A stretch of DNA of 64,000 nt from Asticcacaulis sp. MM231 (lineage in GTDB: Bacteria > Pseudomonadota > Alphaproteobacteria > Caulobacterales > Caulobacteraceae): positions 372,001-436,000 of the forward strand of contig NZ_OZ075109.1 in assembly GCF_964186625.1 (NCBI RefSeq). Reading direction: 5' to 3'. The notes below the pieces were generated by a model. That model saw only the letters and a program-made list of their open reading frames with translations, ran no database searches and had not been told where the DNA came from. The translations under genes were made by a program, and so were the position numbers. This document shows positions 44,749-53,631 of the stretch, in pieces (positions within the stretch are counted from its first letter, which is position 1; the number at the start of each line of letters is the position of its first letter).

Positions 44749-46164
44749 ATGTCTAAATTTTTTGTTGCGTCGGGTCTCAGTCTCGCTGTCCTCATGCTGG
44801 CAAGCAACGCTCAGGCTGAGCCGCGCGTCTCCGCGGCAACGCCTGCGCCGGTTCAAGCGGTCGCAACACCACCACAAGGCCCTTTGACGCCTGCCACAGC
44901 CGCGCCCGAACGCATCATCCTCAACCTGACGAACGACACCCAGCACGAAATGGCGGTGACCTGGCGGACCAGCGCCGACCGTCCGGGGGGCAGGGTGCAG
45001 TACGCCGTCTCCGAACCCGGCCCGAACTTCGTCAAAAACATCCGCGAGGTTATGGCGAAATCCGATGTCCTTACGCTGGATGTTGAGGAACAAGCCGGCT
45101 TCAAGGCACGCTATAATTCGCTCGTCCTGACCGGACTTGAGCCGTCGACGCGCTATGTCTACCGTGTTGGTGATGGCACAAATTGGTCGGAATGGTTCCA
45201 GTTCTCGACGGCCGGCAAGCCGGGCGAGCGCTTCAGCTTCATATACCTGGGCGACGCGCAGAACGATATCCTGTCGCACTGGTCACGGGTCTTGCGCGAA
45301 TCCCAACGCGAGGACGGCAAGGCCGCCTTCATGCTGCACGCCGGTGACCTGATCAACCGTCACAATGCCGATCTGGAATGGGGCGAATGGTTCGCCGCCG
45401 GCGGTTTCATCCACGCCCAGACACCGTCACTGATGACGCCGGGTAACCATGAATATGGCCGCCCTATAGATGCGACGGGCGCGCGCTTGTCGCCGCAATG
45501 GCGGGCGCAATATACCTTGCCGGAAAACGGCCCCGAAGGCCGCGTAAAACTGAAGGAAACCGCATTCTATGTCGATTATCAGGGTGTGCGCGTTATTTCG
45601 GTGGATGCGCCGCTTCTGCATGGCGATCCGGCCGAGCGCGCCGCGCAGGTAAAATGGCTGGACGGTCTTCTGGCCAATAACCCGAACCGCTGGACGATTA
45701 TCACCCTGCATTTCCCGCTCTATTCTTCCGAACCGGAACGTGACAATCCCGATGTGCGGGAAGCCCTGAAACCCTTAATCGACAAGTATAAGGTCGATCT
45801 TTTGCTGCAGGGGCATGACCACGGCTATGCCCGTGGCGCTGCCCCAACCCCTACAGGTGAGGCACGCTCCGACGACAACGCCACGGTCTATGTCGTGTCT
45901 GTCGCCGGTCCAAAAATGTACGCGGTTTCCGATCTTGCCTGGGCTGACCGCAAGGCCTCACAGACCCAGCTTTTTCAGGTGATCGGCGTCGAAGGTGACG
46001 ACCTGACCTACAAGGCCTATACGGCCAATGGTGTGCTGTACGACGCCTTCAGCCTGCACAAGAATGCGCAGGGCCTGAAGACCCGTACGGACATGAAACC
46101 AGGAACACCGGAACTCTGGTTACCCGGCAAGAAGGTGTCAAAGACCGGCGATCTGGTGCAATAG
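44749..46164 (+). CDS. secreted purple-acid-phosphatase-like metallophosphoesterase
   Basis: A 471-residue protein. The ATG at 44749 follows GGAG, and the signal peptide ends SNAQAE. A fibronectin-like N-terminal domain (PERIILNLTNDTQHEMAVTWRTS) precedes the catalytic domain. The metal ligands are in FIYLGDAQND, FMLHAGDLINR, TPGNHEYG, ITLHFPLY and LLQGHDHGYARG, the complete set for a purple acid phosphatase. It would remove phosphate from esters in the periplasm. As the enzyme paired with a sigma/FecR-regulated receptor it suggests use of phosphorylated organic compounds; that is inference. Confidence 0.88.
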   Translation: MSKFFVASGLSLAVLMLASNAQAEPRVSAATPAPVQAVATPPQGPLTPATAAPERIILNLTNDTQHEMAVTWRTSADRPGGRVQYAVSEPGPNFVKNIREVMAKSDVLTLDVEEQAGFKARYNSLVLTGLEPSTRYVYRVGDGTNWSEWFQFSTAGKPGERFSFIYLGDAQNDILSHWSRVLRESQREDGKAAFMLHAGDLINRHNADLEWGEWFAAGGFIHAQTPSLMTPGNHEYGRPIDATGARLSPQWRAQYTLPENGPEGRVKLKETAFYVDYQGVRVISVDAPLLHGDPAERAAQVKWLDGLLANNPNRWTIITLHFPLYSSEPERDNPDVREALKPLIDKYKVDLLLQGHDHGYARGAAPTPTGEARSDDNATVYVVSVAGPKMYAVSDLAWADRKASQTQLFQVIGVEGDDLTYKAYTANGVLYDAFSLHKNAQGLKTRTDMKPGTPELWLPGKKVSKTGDLVQ

Positions 46165-46189
46165 GACGAAGCCTCTGCCTAAAAATTAT

Positions 46190-46249
46190 GGTCGCGCCCG
46201 GCAATGGCGGGGCATGTCTTCGACATGCTTTCTATGGCCGGGCACGACC
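46190..46249. repeat. large intergenic palindrome between convergent genes
   Basis: GGTCGCGCCCGGC (46190-46202) pairs with GCCGGGCACGACC (46237-46249) with one mismatch. Inside, CATGTC (46213-46218) and GACATG (46222-46227) form a second stem. It lies between the ends of the phosphatase and kduD genes. It could serve as a bidirectional terminator or be a REP-like dispersed element. Confidence 0.55.
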
Positions 46250-46313
46250 GGTTTAAAAAAGTGACTTCATTTTGAAACGCTTGACCTGGAAGTTCAGCAT
46301 AGAGTTCGAGCTG

Positions 46314-47072
46314 TCAGCGCGCCAGCCAGCCGCCATCGACCGGGATGATCGCGCCATTGACATAGTCTGACGCTGAGGATGCGAGGAAGATGACCGCGCC
46401 ACCGAGATCGGAGGGCAGCCCCCAGCGGTTAGCGGGGATGCGGTCAAGGATCGCCTGTTCCCGCGCGGGGTCAGCGCGAATCTGAGCGGTATTGTCCGTG
46501 GCCATGTAACCGGGGGCAATAGCGTTGATATTGAGCCCCTTCGACGCCCATTCATTGGCGAGGAGGCGCGTAATCCCGGCGATTCCGGACTTGGAGGCCG
46601 TGTAGGACGGCACCCGGATACCGCCCTGGAAGGACAGCATGGAGGCGATGTTGATAATCTTGCCCGAGCCTTGTGCGATCATGTGGCGGCCGGCGGCCTG
46701 CGCCATGAAGAAAGCCCCCTTGATATTGACGTTCATGACGTCGTCCCAGTCTTTTTCCGAAAAATCGACGGCGTCCTGACGGCGGATCAGGCCGGCATTG
46801 TTGACCAGAATGTCGAGACCGCCAAGATTGGACAGGGTTTCGGCCACGATGCGTTCGACAGGCTCAATCGACATCAGATTGGCTTCGATATTGAAAAAGC
46901 GGCGGCCGAGCGCCTCGACTTTTTCGCCCGTTTCGGTGGCAGGCACGATGCCGGCGGCGGCAATATCGGCGCCCGCTTCGGCAAGCGCCAGGGCGACGCC
47001 TTGCCCCAATCCGGTATTGGCGCCGGTGACAAGCGCTACCTTGCCGGTCAGGTCAAACAGTGCTGTTGACAT
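46314..47072 (-). CDS. kduD: 2-dehydro-3-deoxy-D-gluconate 5-dehydrogenase
   Basis: A 252-residue short-chain dehydrogenase. LTGKVALVTGANTGLGQG is the TGxxxGxG cofactor site, DILVNNAGLIRRQDAVDFSEKDWDDVMNVN is characteristic of KduD, and PSYTASKSGIAG carries the catalytic Tyr and Lys. It ends NGAIIPVDGGWLAR. It interconverts 3-deoxy-D-glycero-2,5-hexodiulosonate and 2-keto-3-deoxygluconate, the last pectin-specific step before the KDG pathway. It follows kduI by 32 bases on the minus strand. The kinase and aldolase for KDG are not in the window. Confidence 0.93.
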   Translation of the reverse strand: MSTALFDLTGKVALVTGANTGLGQGVALALAEAGADIAAAGIVPATETGEKVEALGRRFFNIEANLMSIEPVERIVAETLSNLGGLDILVNNAGLIRRQDAVDFSEKDWDDVMNVNIKGAFFMAQAAGRHMIAQGSGKIINIASMLSFQGGIRVPSYTASKSGIAGITRLLANEWASKGLNINAIAPGYMATDNTAQIRADPAREQAILDRIPANRWGLPSDLGGAVIFLASSASDYVNGAIIPVDGGWLAR

Positions 47073-47104
47073 GTTTCTGGTTTCCCGTTGAATTTTTTAT
47101 GATT

Positions 47105-47965
47105 TTAAGCAAGTTGACAAATATCGAGCACTTTCATGTCGGTATAGTCGAGGTTCTCCCCGCCCATGGCCCAGATGAAGCTGTAGTTGGACGTGCCGGC
47201 GCCCATATGGATGGACCAGGGCGGCGACACGACCGCCTCGTTATTGGCCATGACGATATGGCGGGCATTATCCGGCTCTCCCATGAAGTGGAAGACACGA
47301 TCATTGTCACCCAGGCCGAAATAGAAATAGACCTCGGAACGACGATCATGAAGGTGCGGCGGCATGGTGTTCCAGACCGATCCGGGCGCCAGAATGGTCA
47401 GGCCAAGCAGGAGCTGGCAGGACCTGGCCGTCGTCGGCACGATGTACTGGTAGATCACGCGTTGGTTGGATTGCTCAAGCGACCCACGTTCCAGCGGCAC
47501 GGCCTTGTCGATCGAAATCTTGACGGTTTCATAGCGCGCATGGGCCGGGGTGGATGTCAGATAAAAGAGGGCGGGATTGGCCGCGTCATTTGATGAGAAC
47601 AGCACTTCGGCCGTGCCCATGGGAATGTAGAGGCCATCCTTGGGGCTTAAGTCAAAATCGACACCATCCACCTTGACCTTACCGGAGCCGCCGCCGACGT
47701 TGATAACGCCCAGTTCGCGACGCTCCAGGAAGGGATGGCCGGCGGCCGAAGCGGGCTCGGTCTGGTCCGGCAGCTTAACGATGCTGTTAACGGGGGCGGC
47801 CCCGCCGATAACGAAGCGCTCGAAGTGGGTGTAGTGCAGCGAGACCGCTTCGGGTGCGAACAGGCCTGTCATCAGGTATTTGTCACGCAGATCAGCGTTA
47901 TCAGCGCCCTTCATCATGTCCGGATGCGTGGCGTAAAGTGTCTTGGTGAAGTGCTTGGTGCACAT
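47105..47965 (-). CDS. kduI: 5-keto-4-deoxyuronate isomerase
   Basis: A 286-residue cytoplasmic cupin-type enzyme. [25 protein letters not shown] is the N-terminus of the family. The metal-binding region [18 protein letters not shown] holds two His and a Glu, and [30 protein letters not shown] holds the last His. It converts 5-keto-4-deoxyuronate, formed from unsaturated galacturonate, to 3-deoxy-D-glycero-2,5-hexodiulosonate for KduD. The pectin LacI-type operator at 48036-48050 lies 71 bases before its start. Confidence 0.95.
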   Translation of the reverse strand: MCTKHFTKTLYATHPDMMKGADNADLRDKYLMTGLFAPEAVSLHYTHFERFVIGGAAPVNSIVKLPDQTEPASAAGHPFLERRELGVINVGGGSGKVKVDGVDFDLSPKDGLYIPMGTAEVLFSSNDAANPALFYLTSTPAHARYETVKISIDKAVPLERGSLEQSNQRVIYQYIVPTTARSCQLLLGLTILAPGSVWNTMPPHLHDRRSEVYFYFGLGDNDRVFHFMGEPDNARHIVMANNEAVVSPPWSIHMGAGTSNYSFIWAMGGENLDYTDMKVLDICQLA

Positions 47966-48035
47966 AGGCCTGTCCCTGTCTAAAAAAGCGTCTTGGGGCC
48001 GGTTCTTACCCCCGATGCGGTGTGTTTATCAGTTT

Positions 48036-48050
48036 TGGTAACCGGTGTCA
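48036..48050. promoter_or_regulatory. pectin-regulon operator before kduI
   Basis: TGGTAACCGGTGTCA is the exact reverse complement of the site at 49216-49230 and a close variant of the perfect palindrome at 57683-57696. It lies just before the kduI-kduD unit, as expected for LacI repression. Confidence 0.75.
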
Positions 48051-48085
48051 TTTCTTTTGACAACAAGATTTGCGCAAAAGGCGCT

Positions 48086-49153
48086 CTAAGCGTTGGGCAC
48101 TTTGGCGGACGAGCCACGCACCACGAGTTTGGAATCGACCTGCAGGTGAGAAATGGCGGCTTGTTCCGGTGAAATCAGGAGATCGGCGGCCATGCGGGCC
48201 ATATCTCGCGTCGGCAGGCGCACCGTCGTCAGGGGAGGGGACAGGCGATCGGCTATCGGCGCATCGTCGAACCCGACCACGGTCAGATCCTGGGGTATAC
48301 GCAAGCCGCTTTCATAGGCCGCCTTGTAGGCGCCGGCCGCCATTTCATCGTTGGCGCAAATGATGGCGGTCGGCCGATCGGATTGCTTCAGCAGGCGCTG
48401 CGCCGCTTCATAACCTGAAGCGAAGCCGTAATTGCCGCCTTCGTCCAGATCAGGCGCGATAGCGCAACCGTGAAGGGCCAGACCGGCGTCAAAGCCGCGG
48501 CGACGTTCGTGTGCCGAAGGGTAGTCGAGATTGCCACCAATATAGCCGATGCGGCGATGACCGAGAAGCGCGATATGGGCGCCAGCTTCGGCGCAACCGA
48601 TATGGTCATGCGAAACGATTTCCCTGCCTGAAATGGTGGGCTGGTTACTGGCCCCGGCGCGCGCCGTGACGCGGACGCGCGGCACCTCCATCTCGTCGAG
48701 CAGATCGAGCAGGCGGCGGTCTTCGGCGATCGGCGGCAGAACGATGACGCCCGCCAGGCGCTGGTGTTCAAGAAACTGACGCAGTTCAGGTATGAAGTCC
48801 GCGCTGCGCCAATCGCAGGGGTGAACCACCAGTTCGTTGCCCGTGCCGCGCAGGCGATCCAGAGCGCCCATCTGCATATTGACGATATATTGCGCATTCG
48901 GATTGTCGTAGATCAGGCCGATCAGAAACGACCGGCGAAACGCCAGGCCGCGCGCCTGCGGATCGGGTTGGAAGCTGATGCGGGCGATTACCTCGGCGAT
49001 CGTATCGCGTGTACGGGCGTGTACGCTCGGTGAATTGTTGATGACGCGCGAAACCGTTTTTTTCGACACCCCCGCCAGTCGTGCCACATCGTTGATGGTG
49101 GCTTTCCTGCGCAAGCTTAAGAAGGTTTCAATTGTCTCTGTCATCTCGTCCAT
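48086..49153 (-). CDS. LacI-family regulator of the pectin regulon
   Basis: A 355-residue regulator. The helix-turn-helix is KATINDVARLAGVSKKTVSRVINNSPSVHARTRDTI. The effector domain contains PTAIICANDEMAAGAYKAA and DLTVVGFDDAPIADRLSPPLTTVRLP. The frame is open to 49231, but an ATG at 49153 gives the normal spacing to the helix-turn-helix and leaves the operator at 49216-49230 outside the coding region. The gene lies between kduI and the divergent pectate lyase gene. The same 14-15-bp operator is found before kduI, between this gene and PL1, and twice before the pectin TBDR. An intermediate of pectin breakdown should be the inducer. Confidence 0.92.
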   Translation of the reverse strand: MDEMTETIETFLSLRRKATINDVARLAGVSKKTVSRVINNSPSVHARTRDTIAEVIARISFQPDPQARGLAFRRSFLIGLIYDNPNAQYIVNMQMGALDRLRGTGNELVVHPCDWRSADFIPELRQFLEHQRLAGVIVLPPIAEDRRLLDLLDEMEVPRVRVTARAGASNQPTISGREIVSHDHIGCAEAGAHIALLGHRRIGYIGGNLDYPSAHERRRGFDAGLALHGCAIAPDLDEGGNYGFASGYEAAQRLLKQSDRPTAIICANDEMAAGAYKAAYESGLRIPQDLTVVGFDDAPIADRLSPPLTTVRLPTRDMARMAADLLISPEQAAISHLQVDSKLVVRGSSAKVPNA

Positions 49154-49215
49154 TGGGCTCGTTTTAAAGAGCGCTCCCGAATTCTGCTTCTTGCAAAAGC
49201 CTTGTTTTGCGCTTA

Positions 49216-49230
49216 TGACACCGGTTACCA
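49216..49230. promoter_or_regulatory. pectin-regulon operator between lacI and the PL1 gene
   Basis: TGACACCGGTTACCA lies 62 bases before the lacI-family start and 88 bases before the PL1 start on the other strand, so one site can control both. It matches the sites at 48036, 57683 and 57783. Confidence 0.75.
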
Positions 49231-49317
49231 TAATAATCTACGGACGTCACGCCTCGATTGCAACGGCGCTCCGAATAAGACGATAAAGTCATTACAGGGT
49301 CAATGAAAGGGAAGCGC

Positions 49318-50691
49318 ATGTCGTTCCGAAAAATGCTTTTGCTGTGCAGTTTTGTAGCTCTGGCCATACCGGCCATACCTATGGCCGCAACCCCATCCAA
49401 GACCCGAGCCTCAGCCAAGGCCCCAGAGGTACATCTCAACCGTGCCACCTATGACGTTCTGGGGTGGGCAAAGGCAACCAAAGGCGGCAAGGGCGGCAGG
49501 ATTCTTCGCGTCACCACACTAAACGCCGAAGGACCAGGGTCTTTCCGCGCGGCGGTCGAAGCTGAGGGACCACGCATTATCGTTTTTGAAGTCGGAGGGG
49601 TCATAGATCTCGACAGCGCTTCGATCCGCGTCAAAAATCCCTACCTCACCATTGCCGGCCAAACCGCGCCGTCGCCCGGCATCACCTTTATACGCGGCGA
49701 GTTCAATATCGCTACCCATGACGTCATCATGCAGCACGTCATGATACGCACCGGCGAGGCCGGCCATGCCAAGAAAGGCGGCTGGAACGCCGATGGTTTA
49801 TCGACCAACGGCGCCTATAATGTCATCGTCGATCACTGCAGCTTTTCCTGGGCTACCGACGAGAACCTGTCGGCTTCCGGCCCGCGATTCAAAGGTGCCA
49901 ACATCACCGAGTGGCGGCAAAACACCTCGCACGACATCACCTATAGCAACAATCTGGTCTATGAAGGCCTGGCGAAATCCACGCATAACAAGGGCGAACA
50001 CTCCAAGGGCGGTTTGATTCACGACAATGCTACCGGCATCTTGCTGTACGCCAATCTTTACGCCTCCAACGAGGAACGCAACGCCTTGTTCAAAGGTGGC
50101 GTCCATGCTGCCGAGGTCAATTCGATGATCTATAATCCCAAGCGCAAGGCCATCCATTACAACCTCATCGGCCATGAATGGGAAACCTATCCGTTCGAAA
50201 CCGGGGTCATCACCCTGATCGGCAACGTTTATCGCCAGGGACCGGATACCGTGGCGGGAACGCCGCTGTTTTCGCTGGGGGGAGAGGGTGACGTTTCGCT
50301 GTACATGCGCGACAATATCGCCGTCGATCCCAACGGCCAGGCGGTGCCTCAGACGGGGCGCTACACGACCGGCTCGGCGAAAATGATTAAGGCACAGAAG
50401 CCTTATCTGCCAGGCGATATCCGCATCATGCCCGCGGCGCGCCTGGAAGACGAAATCTATGGAGCGGCGGGCGCCCGGCCGTGGGATCGCGACGATGTCG
50501 ATTTCAAGCTGTTGTCGGATGTGGCCGAAGGACGCGGCGAGATCATCGATTCCGAAACGCAGAACTATTATGGTTATCCCCAATACAAACCGACGCAACA
50601 AGTCTTCGTTCAAGCCGACTGGAATCTCGACGATATGAGCCCGAAAGCCGGCTGGGCTTCCCTGTTCGCGCACTCCGCCCCCAAGCACTGA
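49318..50691 (+). CDS. PL1-type pectate lyase
   Basis: A 457-residue secreted protein. The ATG at 49318 follows AAAGGGAAG, with a signal peptide ending IPMAAT. The parallel beta-helix starts LRVTTLNAEGPGSFRAAVEAEGPRIIVFEVGGVIDL. The region GWNADGLSTNGAYNVIVDHCSFSWATDENLS matches the Ca2+-binding strand of PL1 lyases, and KSTHNKGEHSKGGLIHDNA follows. It would cleave polygalacturonate by beta-elimination. It stands alone on the plus strand, divergent from the LacI gene, and ends 7 bases from the converging carboxylesterase. Confidence 0.88.
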   Translation: MSFRKMLLLCSFVALAIPAIPMAATPSKTRASAKAPEVHLNRATYDVLGWAKATKGGKGGRILRVTTLNAEGPGSFRAAVEAEGPRIIVFEVGGVIDLDSASIRVKNPYLTIAGQTAPSPGITFIRGEFNIATHDVIMQHVMIRTGEAGHAKKGGWNADGLSTNGAYNVIVDHCSFSWATDENLSASGPRFKGANITEWRQNTSHDITYSNNLVYEGLAKSTHNKGEHSKGGLIHDNATGILLYANLYASNEERNALFKGGVHAAEVNSMIYNPKRKAIHYNLIGHEWETYPFETGVITLIGNVYRQGPDTVAGTPLFSLGGEGDVSLYMRDNIAVDPNGQAVPQTGRYTTGSAKMIKAQKPYLPGDIRIMPAARLEDEIYGAAGARPWDRDDVDFKLLSDVAEGRGEIIDSETQNYYGYPQYKPTQQVFVQADWNLDDMSPKAGWASLFAHSAPKH

Positions 50692-50698
50692 AGCCGGT

Positions 50699-52306
50699 TC
50701 AGGTGCCCTGCTGTACAAAGGGCACCTTGCCGAACAGCCTGCGTTCGTCACCGCGCGGATCGTAGGCCTGTTGCGGCGACAGATCCATCAGCATGGTTTC
50801 GCGTTGTTCCAGCGTGTAAGGCGCCCATGCCGGCAGGGAGGAGCTCTGCGGCGCACCTGTGCGGGCGAAAGCGATGAAGGCGTCTGACATGAGATCGGCC
50901 ATGCGACGCGCCTCCGGGCTATCCGTGCTGAGGCTATCGGGCACGGCGGTGTTGTGGAAGACCAGCGGAATGTCGAGCGTATGTGGTGCACCGTATTTGC
51001 CGCCGTCTTTGGGGGTTTTCCAGTCGAGCTGATAAGCATAGGTCACCGCGCCAGCCCTTGCGCGCGCCTCGACCTCCTCGATGGCGCCGCGCCATGACCG
51101 GCCGGCGGTTGTGGCGGCGAAGAAGACGTCCGACGCCGACATGGCGGGATAGAGTTTGCGGTAGGTGTCGACCACCAGATACGGATCGATATCGACACGC
51201 AGTTGCGGCGCAAGTCTTGCCGGCAGGTCTTCCCAGGACAGCTCGAAATTGCGCGGATCTCCGGCCAGAAAGGCGCGGGTCTCATCGTGGGTATTGCCGA
51301 TGATCATGGGAATGGCATGCGATTGCGCCGGTGCATCCGGCCAGAACGGGTGACGAAAAAGGGTCGTCTCATCGAGCACCGGACCAAAATAAAGGCCACC
51401 CTTTCCTATAACCGGATCGGTGGCTTTGAGAGCGTTCACCAGTTCTGCCACCGGCAGAACCTGCACCTGCGCCAGGCCGGTCGCATCCGGCTGTAAGCCG
51501 AGCGCCGTCAAAAAGGCGTTGGCGCGCAGGGTAGCATTACCTGGCCCTGACGCCGTGACCTGCTGACCGCTCATGGTGGCGGCGCGATGAAACAGGCCCT
51601 TTGCGGCCGGCGTCGCCATCATGGTGGCGATCTTGGCGCCACCGCCGGACTGACCAAATACCGTAATCATAGCCGGGTCACCGCCGAAGGCAGCGATATT
51701 GTCACGCACCCATTCCAGCGCCAGATGAATATCGAGCTGGCCACAATTGCCGGAATAGGCGAGGGGGCCGGACACACCGGTCACGTCGCGCTCAAGCCGC
51801 GCCAGATAGAGGTAACCAAAGGCATTGAGACGGTGATTGAGGGTCACCACCACCACATCACCGCGCAGGGCGAGATGGGTGCCATCATAGAGCGGGCTTC
51901 CACCCGAGCCGGTGGTGTACGCGCCGCCGTGGATATAGACCATGACCGGGCGCAGTTGGGTGGCGGCCTTCGCCGGCTTCCAGACGTTGAGAAACAGGCA
52001 GTCCTCGCTCTGGCCCCAGTCGTCTGGTGTGCCCGCTTGCGGCGCCGCCGCCGCATAGCGCGTGGCGGCTTGAGGGCTGGTCCAAGGGGCAGGTTTGAGG
52101 GGCGGACGAAAGCGCGTTCTGGCCGTATCCAGTCCGTATCGCAATCCAAGGAACACGTGCACGCCGGCCTTGTTCTGGCCGGTGACAGGGCCAGCCTGCG
52201 TCATGAGGGTGGGATTCTGATCAGATCGTGCTATCGCCGGTGCGGCCATCGCGCTGGCGAGAGCGCCCGCAGTCAGTTTCAGGCATGCGCGGCGGCTGGG
52301 CGTCAT
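50699..52306 (-). CDS. secreted type-B carboxylesterase
   Basis: A 535-residue alpha/beta hydrolase. The ATG at 52306 overlaps the PL10 stop as ATGA. The N-terminus SRRACLKLTAGALASAMAAPAIA resembles a twin-arginine signal. SEDCLFLNVWKP, VMVYIHGGAYTTGSG and the elbow TVFGQSGGGAKIA with nucleophile Ser are carboxylesterase-B motifs; the Glu in NTHDETRAF and the His in GAPHTLDIPLVFHN complete the triad. In a pectin operon it probably removes methyl, acetyl or feruloyl groups, a job often done by CE8 or CE12 enzymes. Which ester is cut cannot be told. Confidence 0.87.
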   Translation of the reverse strand: MTPSRRACLKLTAGALASAMAAPAIARSDQNPTLMTQAGPVTGQNKAGVHVFLGLRYGLDTARTRFRPPLKPAPWTSPQAATRYAAAAPQAGTPDDWGQSEDCLFLNVWKPAKAATQLRPVMVYIHGGAYTTGSGGSPLYDGTHLALRGDVVVVTLNHRLNAFGYLYLARLERDVTGVSGPLAYSGNCGQLDIHLALEWVRDNIAAFGGDPAMITVFGQSGGGAKIATMMATPAAKGLFHRAATMSGQQVTASGPGNATLRANAFLTALGLQPDATGLAQVQVLPVAELVNALKATDPVIGKGGLYFGPVLDETTLFRHPFWPDAPAQSHAIPMIIGNTHDETRAFLAGDPRNFELSWEDLPARLAPQLRVDIDPYLVVDTYRKLYPAMSASDVFFAATTAGRSWRGAIEEVEARARAGAVTYAYQLDWKTPKDGGKYGAPHTLDIPLVFHNTAVPDSLSTDSPEARRMADLMSDAFIAFARTGAPQSSSLPAWAPYTLEQRETMLMDLSPQQAYDPRGDERRLFGKVPFVQQGT

Positions 52307-53613
52307 GGTCTGGTATCCGGATGGGTAAGACGCCATGTTTCGTAAGCTTTGAAGACCTTCATGGGCGCGGTGTTGAACCAGCTATACCCGTTGCGGCGTT
52401 CCAGACTGATCTCGTTGACATCATCATGCAGGCTTTTGTCACGGTCGCCGAACACTGGCTTGCCGGACGCTGCCACATAATAGCGCGCCCACAGATCCGG
52501 CGCGCCGGGGCTGGCAATCAGCCGCCGGCCCGCCGTCTTGTCGCCGCCATCGGTCCACGCCACGTCATGAAGGGCGGCTTCGTGCAGCCATGCCACACCC
52601 TCATGCACCGCCGCCGTCACCGCGGGCGAGGGTTCGGGCAAGGTCATCAGATAGAGGAGCAGACCGGCGCTTTCGGAACTGGAGAGCGCATCGGGCTCGA
52701 AATTGCGCGCGGCTACCGGCCGTTCGGTCAGGGCGTCGTGTTGCTGGCCCCACACCGTGCGACGGCCCGCCACGCTCACCTGGGTGGCCAGGATGCAGGC
52801 AATGGCCTGATCGCGGGCATCTGCTGCCTTTCGCCGCATGGCTTCGGGGACAAAGGCGTAATCACCAGTGCCGCTGGCGATCGCCGACATCAGTTCGGTG
52901 GCATGGACCATGGCGTCATCATTATAGGTGATGGCGTCATGGTAGCCGCCTTCGAGCGGCCAGATCTGCGGCCATCCACCATTGGGGAACTGGGCGTTGA
53001 ACAGATAGCTCACGCCTTTTTCAAAGGCCACGCGGTAAGATGAGCCGTCACCGGCGGGGAGGGCAGTTATGACGCGGGCGAGAAACCGAAGTTCGGTGAT
53101 GGTGGCGTCATTATCAAGCGTGCCGACATAATGCCAGCTTGTGTCCTGCGCCGTATCCCCCCGTTCCGATGGCTCGTTGCGTATGCCTTCAGCGCCGGCA
53201 TAGGGCTGGCCGGGCACGCGCAGGTCGCCATCACGCGGCTGGTTCTTGCTCCAGCCGCCGGCAGGTGTCTGGAAACTGACGATGACATCGGCGATATGGC
53301 GGGCTTGGGCCGTGACGTACCAGGCGGACTCCTGATCAAGTGGCATGGTCTTTTCGCTGTCACCCCGCAACGTGATGGACGGGATGTGCGAAGGCGGTCC
53401 CTCGGCGGCGAGTGCGGAACGATCCGCTTTCATCTGCGCTATTGAGCGAGCGAGATAGGCACGCCAGGCCGGTTGCGCTTCAGGCGCAAGGCCGGCGATG
53501 CGCTCAAGCGTAATGGCCTGAGGAGGACTATTGACGCCCACCACAGTGGCAAAGGCGTGTGCTGTCACGAAGGCTGCCGTGAGGCTGCAAAGCGCGAAGG
53601 CTCGCAAGGTCAT
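52303..53613 (-). CDS. PL10-type pectate lyase
   Basis: A 436-residue secreted protein. The ATG at 53613 follows GGAG with an 8-base gap; an ATG at 53631 directly after the preceding stop is an alternative. The alpha/alpha-toroid PL10 fold shows in VSFQTPAGGWSKNQP, TLDNDATITELRFLARV, FNAQFPNGGWPQIWPLEGGYHDAITYNDDAMV and ISLERRNGYSWFNTAPMKVF. It cleaves polygalacturonate, producing unsaturated oligomers for the Kdu pathway. It lies between the acetylesterase-like gene and the carboxylesterase gene in one operon. Confidence 0.9.
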   Translation of the reverse strand: MTLRAFALCSLTAAFVTAHAFATVVGVNSPPQAITLERIAGLAPEAQPAWRAYLARSIAQMKADRSALAAEGPPSHIPSITLRGDSEKTMPLDQESAWYVTAQARHIADVIVSFQTPAGGWSKNQPRDGDLRVPGQPYAGAEGIRNEPSERGDTAQDTSWHYVGTLDNDATITELRFLARVITALPAGDGSSYRVAFEKGVSYLFNAQFPNGGWPQIWPLEGGYHDAITYNDDAMVHATELMSAIASGTGDYAFVPEAMRRKAADARDQAIACILATQVSVAGRRTVWGQQHDALTERPVAARNFEPDALSSSESAGLLLYLMTLPEPSPAVTAAVHEGVAWLHEAALHDVAWTDGGDKTAGRRLIASPGAPDLWARYYVAASGKPVFGDRDKSLHDDVNEISLERRNGYSWFNTAPMKVFKAYETWRLTHPDTRP

Positions 53614-53631
53614 GATCCAGGCTCCGGACAT

